Source: Siderastrea siderea (Eukaryota > Cnidaria > Anthozoa > Scleractinia > Rhizangiidae). Taken from it: a stretch of 64,000 nucleotides of DNA. Every line of letters starts with the position of its first letter. The first letter of the stretch is position 1. A program made the translations under genes and the position numbers. Where the stretch lies: assembly GCA_964030785.1 (NCBI GenBank), contig OZ034968.1, positions 27,959,186-28,023,185 of the forward strand. The letters are read 5' to 3'. The notes below the pieces were generated by a model, which saw nothing but the letters and a program-made list of their open reading frames with translations, ran no database searches and was not told the origin of the DNA. Below, in pieces: positions 57,283-64,000 of this stretch.

Positions 57283-59571
57283 CTTGCAATGTAAGCTTGA
57301 TTACCAGCTGCCATTAGGGAAATAAGCTCCTCTGGATCTGGTTCGAAGGATGACTGGGGGTGTTTTGTGTTATCGAGCAAGACACTTATAATCTCACAAG
57401 TGACTCTCTCAGCTATACTAGGGCAACCTAATGTAATGCAAGGGGTAATCAGTGATGGACTAGCTTCCAGGGCTGCTAAGCTGCAATGGTGTAGGCCAAG
57501 TGCAGTCTTTCACAATTTTAAATAATTGCTGGATGCTTAAAATTGTTGAAGGTATTTGTCTACCATGCTGTCAACCAATGTTTATGTCTGACCTAGCCGG
57601 TGTAGTTTTGAACCAACCACAGTTATTTGCAAAACAGCTCGTACTTTAACTTTTGTGAAAATCGCACTGGAAGCCCTCCTCCTGCTACTGTTGTGTGTAT
57701 ACAGACCGTGATAGTTTACTTCGCTTTATTACTGCTACTTCACTTATTACAGAACTGGTTTATAATCAAGTTATTTTTTGTTCTTTATTCAGAGATATTA
57801 CACTGCAACAGCAGCTGAATATAAAAATTAATGCACAGGTCTGGAGGATAACTTTGGAGACAGAATTTTTTTTCTCCGAGGGAAGCTTCGTAATCAAGAA
57901 TAAACCAACTAGATAAAGCAACACATCAAGTGACAACCTATTCAGATACATTTAAATATCTTTCCTTAAGGTTGCTGAATTTGTATAAATAAAACATTGT
58001 GAAAGAAACACTACATGTATGTCATTTCATAACAATAATAATATTTCCATAGTGTCTTGATAATTTGAGGGCGGCATGGTTGACTAATGGTTAGTGCACT
58101 GGACTCTGAAATTGAGCAGTCCGGGTTCAAACCATGGCCAGGGTAATTGGGGTAATTGTGTTGTGTTCTTAGACAAGACACTTTACTCTCATAGTGCCTC
58201 TCTCCACCCAGGTGTGTAAATGGGTACTGGCAAGTTTACTGCTGTGGGGTAACCCTGCGATAGACTAACATCCCATCCAGGGAGAGGGGGGGGAGAGAAT
58301 ACTCCTAGTCTCTTCAAGCTATTGAAACTGGTATAAGCTCTCGCCTGATGGGACACTAGGCTGGAATACAGACTTGAAAAGTTGACATCAAATGAGTAGG
58401 AGGCAGGTCTTACTTTTACCAAGCTCGACAAATTAAATGAAATACTTTTGGTCAAACAGCTTGAAGCCTGTGTCAGAGACAAACTAAACACCAGGGTTTT
58501 GCTCTTCAGTGATGCAGGCTAACCACTTGCAAAATAATGAATAAAACCCATTTGAACCTCATTAAGTTTCGAACCATTTATTGAACTTCTCACCTTTCCA
58601 CAACAGGCGATTTGCTGTGCATGAAGTCTCCACTAATGAGTTGTTGTGGAATCACTTTTTAGTTACAACAGATGCAATAAAACATTTCAAAGTGACCTTC
58701 AGTGCATGGGTAATCAAAATGATAGTATGAAGCTCTAATGATGCCAATTATGGACATCAGTAAACCCATTTATCATGCTAGAGCCTGGAACAGGCTATAA
58801 AGGCCCACTCGGGTAGAAGCAATTCATGCAGCAGAAATAGCAGTTTGTTATCTTCCCAGTCCCCTAAATAAACTGGAAAAGACTGAAAAGTTATTTTGGG
58901 TGTTCTAAAGGTACTATAATTCAACTGTGACATGAGAATCAGTACAGTACAGCTGTACAGTAGAAACAAATAATTCGCTGGCTTCTTCAGTAAACCAGTG
59001 CTCTTTTGACGTCCATCTTGATCATCTACGGGAACTTATTCTTCTAAATTGGATTCTCCTAGTCCCAAAGAACACATAATTAAATCATTTTGAACGAAAC
59101 TATATAACTCCCAAAAACACTGGAAGATCGTGGAATGAAAGTGCTTAACTCGACGCATGAAACTTCAAAAGTACAGACGGTTAACACTCAAAAAAGGGAC
59201 ATTTTCGTTTAGTCGAAACGGCGTAGATCGACTGGTGCGTACTGGTGCATTATGTTTCCCATATTGGAAAATTTCTAAGCTTTTGATTTATTATAATTTT
59301 ACGCCAAGCACCACTAGCTGAAAGCCGTGTTGGACAAAAACTTCCGACCTACTAGACGAAGAGAAAAATCGGCCATTTTACCTTGTTCGAGAAATGTCAA
59401 AATTTACCATGATAAGCTCTAAATGTAAGAACTTCGACGCCAAAACCTTACTTTACTATTCCCGAACTTTCCAAATCTAATATTGTAGCAGAAAAAAGGC
59501 CAGCGAAAGTTGTGCAAACGATGATCAAACTCACCCGAAAAACCGCTCGCGTCACAACAAAATTCCGCCAT
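57283..59571 (-). CDS. Unrecognised gene, three 5' exons (partial)
   Basis: Exons in transcription order: 59571-59535 (ATG in CAACATGGCGG, donor CGG|GTGAGT), 58654-58594 (donor GAAAG|GTGAGA) and 57480-57283 (acceptor CCATTGCAG, donor GCAAG|GTATGT). Phases 1 and 2 match at each junction. They encode about 98 residues: MAEFCCDASGF, then PQQLISGDFMHSKSPVVE, then a helical stretch with LITPCITLGCPSIAERVTCE and DPEELISLMAAGNQAYIA. The last exon looks like alpha-helical repeat. I do not recognise the family. The continuation beyond 57283 was not found and may be interrupted by, or lie beyond, the transposons. It shares a 154-bp divergent promoter with the gene at 59726. A SINE lies in intron 2. Confidence 0.5.
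58070..58375 (+). mobile_element. tRNA-derived SINE
   Basis: The head resembles a tRNA: GGCATGGTTGACTAATGGTT as A box region and GGGTTCAAACC as B box about 50 bases later. The body follows, with ACAAGACACTTTACTCTCA and CACCCAGGTGTGTAAATGGG. Placed in an intron of the minus-strand gene. Family name not assigned. Confidence 0.75.
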
Positions 59572-59725
59572 GTTGGAAATTCATCAAAATAATGCATTGC
59601 GGTCTTAGTGCGCACACCACCTGGACTGATGGAGTCACTCTGAGTCACGCCAGGCCAACAATTCACTGGCGAAAAATGTCTGATTGGTCGACGCGTGACC
59701 ACGTGATCGAGCTCTTAAATTCAAG
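59572..59725. promoter_or_regulatory. Divergent promoter of two small genes
   Basis: 154 bases between opposing start codons. Contains ATTGGT (inverted CCAAT) at 59676, CACGTG (E-box) at 59700 and CpG dinucleotides above the local background. No TATA box. Confidence 0.5.
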
Positions 59726-60548
59726 ATGGCCATCAAAGTTGTTGGAGGTCTTTCTTTCTTTCGGCAAGTGTTGACTGTTAGCTCGAGAAGAAACACAGAA
59801 GTAAAAGGAACGAGAACAGCGTAAGGGTTATAAGTCTTAGACGAGGTCGGTTGTGGATGGATAGGACGATTTGTTTTCGTGTTCACCCCCTGTAACTTAC
59901 GTTTTGAGAATCGTTTCGGCACTTGGCAACATCATTTGATCATCGCTCGTTTGATAGATTTTAGCACATGAGACATGGTTGTAATTGCAAGAAACTGAAA
60001 CATTTTACTGTCCATAATAAGAGATTTCTTAAGAAGCCTGCAGCAGTCGAGGAAACAGCTCTAGGAAAATGTAATGCCATTTTTATTCGGTGTGAACGTA
60101 AGTTAAAAAATAGTATGTTGTTAGGAAGTGTTTTGTATTGCAGAACAATATCGTACCTGACGTCGACCGTTACAAAATTTTTTAAGCGTTGTACCAGTTT
60201 TCACATTATAGAGTATCCTACTTAATAAAATAAGTGCATTACTTTGGTGTGGAGTTAGTACCTGCATTGTGTACCGCTAGAAAAAAAATATTAAGCTTAT
60301 AAATGCACAAACAAAATTACACAAAGAAGTAATTAAATATTTTAGATTCTCACACTCCAAAAAAAGTTGTTTGTTCTCATTGTGATCTTGTTCTACTCAA
60401 GGGCAACCCTTTTCGGGATGGTCAACAATCTTATATGCCTAAAGAAACTACACCATTCTACTTCGATTCTTATTGGTTGTTAGAAGGCAAATTACATATT
60501 CAGTATTTTGCACTTACTAGTAACTGCAACTACTTGATTGAAAATTAG
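59726..60548 (+). CDS. Unrecognised small gene, three exons
   Basis: Exons 59726-59800 (ATG in AAGATGGCC, donor GAA|GTAAAA), 59965-60097 (acceptor GATAGATTTTAG, donor GAAC|GTAAGT) and 60346-60548 (acceptor AATATTTTAG, stop TAG). Phases 0 and 1 agree, giving 136 residues. Cys-rich segments include HGCNCKK in exon 2 and KKVVCSHCDLVLLKG at the start of exon 3, which could bind zinc. The first part is basic. Exons 2 and 3 are well supported by strong splice sites and protein-like content. The first exon's donor is weaker, and a start at the exon 2 ATG (59968) is possible. No family recognised. Confidence 0.5.
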
Positions 60549-61280
60549 ATATAGATCACTAAAAACTACAGGCCACCAAGGCCTTACCAAGAATTGTGAA
60601 CATCAATTTGGAGTTGTCTTCAGTAGTAGATAGCACAGAGTCCCAAAGAGCTTTGAGCATAATAAAAAAAATTTGAATTATTCAATTATTTAGATTTTTG
60701 AAGGTATGTGAGAAATGTCCAACTGTTTTGTTGCTCCTACAGTTGTAGTTGACTTGCCAGTCCAGTACACCTTTTGTTCTCCTTTGAAAGTTCTTCCAAA
60801 ATTATTGCATATAAACTGGTTTCCAGGGATGTGATAAATGTCCAACCGTTTTGTTGCTGACCTACAGTAATTACACTGACCTAAAGGCTCATGCAATGGT
60901 TAAGACTGTTTAACAGAAAGGTCTCACTTGCAGAGTGTGGTATAAATTCTGAACTGTATTACTAGCCGTATAATAGCAGATACAAATAATTCAGCTGTAG
61001 AGTAAGCTGGTCTATTATTTCACCTAGTGAGATTAAAACTGAACAATCACACCAAAACACCTGACATTACATATATTTCAATAAACAATCTTGGGTGCAT
61101 TGAAAAACATTTAATTGAACAAAATCCTAAAAAAAGTAAATGAGTTCCAATGATGATTTGATTCCATTATAAGTGTCTTCACAATAGAACTAAAGTTTGC
61201 AAACTTTTTATTAAACACACTTGTTGGCATGTAGGTGAACACCCCAACAACAGCTTGCCAGCATCAAGACCCCATTATAA
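60549..61280. other. Non-coding stretch
   Basis: Two imperfect direct repeats of about 40 bases (near 60703 and 60828, sharing AAATGTCCAAC and TTTTGTTGCT). Otherwise AT-rich without exons. Confidence 0.5.
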
Positions 61281-61343
61281 TTAACTTATATCTAAATTAC
61301 AGTGGTCTTGACAATCTTGCACCAAAGGAGTAACCCCCTCCCC

Positions 61344-61380
61344 CAATAATAACAACAACAACAACAACAACAACAACAAA
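61344..61380. repeat. (AAC)n microsatellite
   Basis: About ten AAC units. On the minus strand it would encode poly-Leu in an open frame, which is why that frame looks like a membrane span. Confidence 0.85.
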
Positions 61381-61533
61381 AAGGTGAGAAGATACAAGAT
61401 ATGAAGTGCTGCTGCAAAGACCATGTTTATTTGGATCCTCTCCACAATATAATGTCCTTTTACATATGTACATTCATCACCATGCAACTTGAATAATGTC
61501 CTGTTGCCAATGCGTGTTTCCATTTTTTTTTGC

Positions 61534-63071
61534 TCAGCCTTCCATGAAAACTTTTTCATCTTGGTCTGAAAAAAAAACAAAACAAGCATATGATACAAAT
61601 GTTGACAGTAAATCAGTTTTGAAATTAATCAACAAGTACCTCTTAGATCCAACCTTTGTACAACTGACAACACTTGAAAACAAAGGCAAGTAAGTATTTT
61701 TTTTATTCTGATTATCAAAGGAGGGTGTAAGGTGGTAAGATCTGAAACATGTTACATTTTGAAAGCATTTAGTACCACTATCATTTTGGACAAGGATTAT
61801 GTTAACACTAAAAAAAAAAGTTGATGATCCTGGGCTAAAAAGTGCACATTTAACAGAAACTACCCTGCACCCAGCATTTCTGGGGCAAAGACAACACCTA
61901 AAGGTAAAGCAGGGGTTATGAAAATTATTTTTACGAAAATTTAAACCAAGTTTGATTCCCAATGTGCCTGTGTCTATGACAAGCATCATTTTCCTAGTAT
62001 TAGTGACTCTTGTGACTGCCAATTTTGGGCCAATAATATTGTAATTTTTGTCCATGACTATAATAACTGTAAGAACAGTATATTTTTATGTACCAAAAAC
62101 AGATCAGAGTTAGCAATTGCATATCCAGGTGAGCTTACAGGGGAGGTGCCCCAAGCAAAAAAGGGATGGGATACAAAAACGTTCCCTCGGGGTACACTAC
62201 AGTAACAGATAAAGAATTGACTGACAACTAAAAACAAAACCAAAAAAAAAATTTAAATACAAAACTAGAAATACCCCAAAAGGTTCTTGCTCAGCAAGCA
62301 ATGTTTATAACAAAGTGAAAAATCTACTTGCTAAAAATGTGTAATTTTCAAAAATTTACACTTAAATGTTTAAATGTTTCCATCTGGTTCTTGTTCGTCA
62401 TATAAACAACAAACATCTTTATAACAGACAGTGAAAAACCTTAAGACACATTAAACTAATCCACACGTTGAAAATTTATTGTCAACCTACACATTTTTTA
62501 TCAGCATGAAATGATACAAAAAGGGATTGTGGAAATTACAAAAGGCAAATAAAATATTGTAACTTTGCAAACCATGCTTACAGAAAGTCATGCATAGGCT
62601 TAATCTACATAAACGAGTAAAGAAAGTGAGCTTAAATCTTGCAGTCATAACTTGTATTAAAATACCGGAATAAGATACCATCTGAACAACATCCATGATA
62701 TTCGACATGGTACGAATTATTCACCCAAAACAGTCTACACGTATCCGGAAATTATCACTTCCCTGCCACCCGGTCCAAGCCAAGTCATATATCTACAGAA
62801 GGCCCAGAAATCGACTTTTTACCCTTTTATAATTTCTTTTTGGACCGGGTGGCATGAAACTTACACTAAGCAAAAACGTTGAAATCACTGACCTTTTCTG
62901 TGCCATTTTTCCTCGCGAGGCAGCATCTTCCGACGTCGACTGCAGAAAAATAAACCGACTGGCAGCATTTGTTGAACTGTCCCAGGATGCTAAATTGCCT
63001 ACAGAATATGATCCACTTAATAACGAGGACAAATCTAGTTTCGATTTCTCGCAGACGTGAAAAAAAGCCAT
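61534..63071 (-). CDS. Candidate small gene, three exons
   Basis: Exons in transcription order: 63071-62893 (ATGGCT, donor AAAAG|GTCAGT), 62734-62679 (acceptor CGTGTAG, donor GATG|GTATCT) and 61565-61534 (acceptor GTTTTTTTTTCAG, stop TGA). Phases 2 and 1 match and yield 88 residues: Ser/Leu-rich first part, then KRLFWVNNSYHVEYHGCCSD and an acidic end (QDEKVFMEG). No domain known. The exon 2 acceptor is poor. An alternative model uses an ATG at 62708 and reads the last exon in another frame to 61281, giving 104 residues with poly-Leu from a microsatellite. I prefer the first. Confidence 0.35.
62764..62854. repeat. Short perfect inverted repeat
   Basis: TGCCACCCGGTCCAA and its exact complement, 61 bases apart, within intron 1 of the candidate small gene. 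May be a tiny MITE. Confidence 0.65.
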
Positions 63072-63305
63072 CTGGCTATCACCATAACACGGCAGCCATC
63101 ACTCCTTCTTCCAATTCTTTTCTCGCGGGCATTTTCGCTTCTGAACCAATTACATCGCTGGAAACCTGACACGTGATTTTTTGCGCAGCGCATGCGTACT
63201 ACATTTTTCGCCAGTGAAAGGCCAACAAAGGAGACTAATGTCGCGCATGCGCACAATTCTATTTGAAATGCCTTGAATTTCATTCGAAACGCGGGAAAAG
63301 AGGAG
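63072..63305. promoter_or_regulatory. Divergent promoter with NRF-1 sites
   Basis: 234 bases between opposing ATGs. CGCGCATGCGCA (63242-63253) fits the NRF-1 consensus YGCGCAYGCGCR exactly. A near match, GCGCATGCGT, is at 63188-63197. A CCAAT box (GAACCAATTA) is near 63142. No TATA box. Confidence 0.6.
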
Positions 63306-63375
63306 ATGGCGGCGGTCGTGCTAACAGCTTTGATTTCATTGAATATTTATCCTGTGTTCTGGGGCAAAGGACGCC
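63306..63375 (+). CDS. First coding exon of a gene running off the window
   Basis: ATG in GAGATGGCGG, then 23 codons (MAAVVLTALISLNIYPVFWG...) to a GACGCC|GTAAGA donor in phase 1. The hydrophobic start could be a signal or mitochondrial leader. The next exon was not found before the window end (63376-64000 looks intronic and holds nothing else I can name). Function unknown. Confidence 0.4.
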
Positions 63376-64000
63376 GTAAGAATGTATAGTTGTTGAATAA
63401 CTTCCAAATTTAGGTCATCATCTCAGCTTTTCCGTCAAGATAATTCATCGTGAGGAAAATCGCAGCAAGGGATTGCAAGTCTGAGAAAGGAGACGGGTCA
63501 GAAAAGGCGACGGTGAATTGAAAACTCGTGATAAGCAGACGAACGTTTTGCCTTCCTGTCTTTGTTCTTCATCATCTTAACAGACTTCAACGCAAGACCA
63601 AGTACTGTTTAACAATAAAGTAAGTTGAACGAGAATGGAAATGCGTAATGTTTGTCGCATTGAAGGATAATTTGTGCTTGAAAGGGGCAGAAAGACAAAT
63701 TCCTTGACAAGAGGGAGGGAAAAAGTGGCGTCCGCCTCGTAAACTACATGTTTTGGGGTTGTGAATGATTTCTGACGTTGAAAAAACGGAACATATAGCC
63801 GAGGCAAAAGTAAAAATCGTTACGATCAAGGAATTATATGGTTTTTGCTGCTTAAGCGAAAATATTGTGCCCAGACGCAAGCAGTTAACAGCGCAACTGC
63901 GATAGACAAGCTCAATTTTATTCCAAACAAACATTTTGCTTCAAGTATCCGAGACTTTTGTCGTGGGTTTTGGTACACGAAATCCCTTTTGCTGGTAACA

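Noticed and set aside
62854..63060. 68-codon plus-strand frame
   Set aside because: Its ATG is inside the small inverted repeat. The minus strand has a competing frame with a donor and compatible exons. Kept only as an alternative.

Overview
The window looks like part of an animal genome, most likely a cnidarian and probably an anthozoan such as a stony coral. The evidence is AT-rich DNA, short spliced exons with GT/AG borders, a long ankyrin-repeat gene, and a dense mix of BEL/Pao, Penelope-like, PIF/Harbinger, hAT-like, mariner-like and TTAA-type elements plus a tRNA-derived SINE. No prokaryotic feature is visible. The species is inferred, not shown.

Layout. 1-11.8 kb: first copy of a segmental repeat, carrying a minus-strand gene for an ankyrin-repeat protein of about 1473 residues (5866-10595). 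11.8-18.9 kb: non-coding DNA with several small inverted-repeat elements. 18.97-35.2 kb: second copy of the segment, in the same orientation but heavily remodelled. It is split by about 10.4 kb of inserted DNA (20.17-30.59 kb), which holds foldback elements and an apparently intact PIF/Harbinger transposon with both of its genes. The ankyrin gene body is deleted from this copy, leaving an N-terminal stub (33475-34140), and a middle piece sits out of order (35610-35967). 36.3-36.7 kb: one coding exon of unknown family. 37.8-54.0 kb: further copies of the segment, partly inverted. They are interrupted by a CTG-flanked element, a TIR element with CRE sites, a 1.86 kb element with iterated TIRs, a BEL/Pao retrotransposon (46571-52532) and an hAT-like element. 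54.4-56.7 kb: a TAA-flanked element holding Penelope-type reverse transcriptase and transposase-like fragments. 56.7-64 kb: sequence that looks like host genes, with two divergent pairs of small multi-exon gene models and a SINE.

Many insertions can be defined to the base because the repeated segment supplies empty sites within the same window. The PIF/Harbinger transposase (382 residues, DDE intact) and its Myb/SANT partner (256 residues) face each other between one pair of TIRs and probably form a working or recently working transposon. The BEL/Pao element is dead: three in-frame TAG codons, a further TAA, a frameshift and a deletion through the integrase into the 3' LTR. Splice models were assembled by eye from phase-compatible sites and have not been tested against transcripts.
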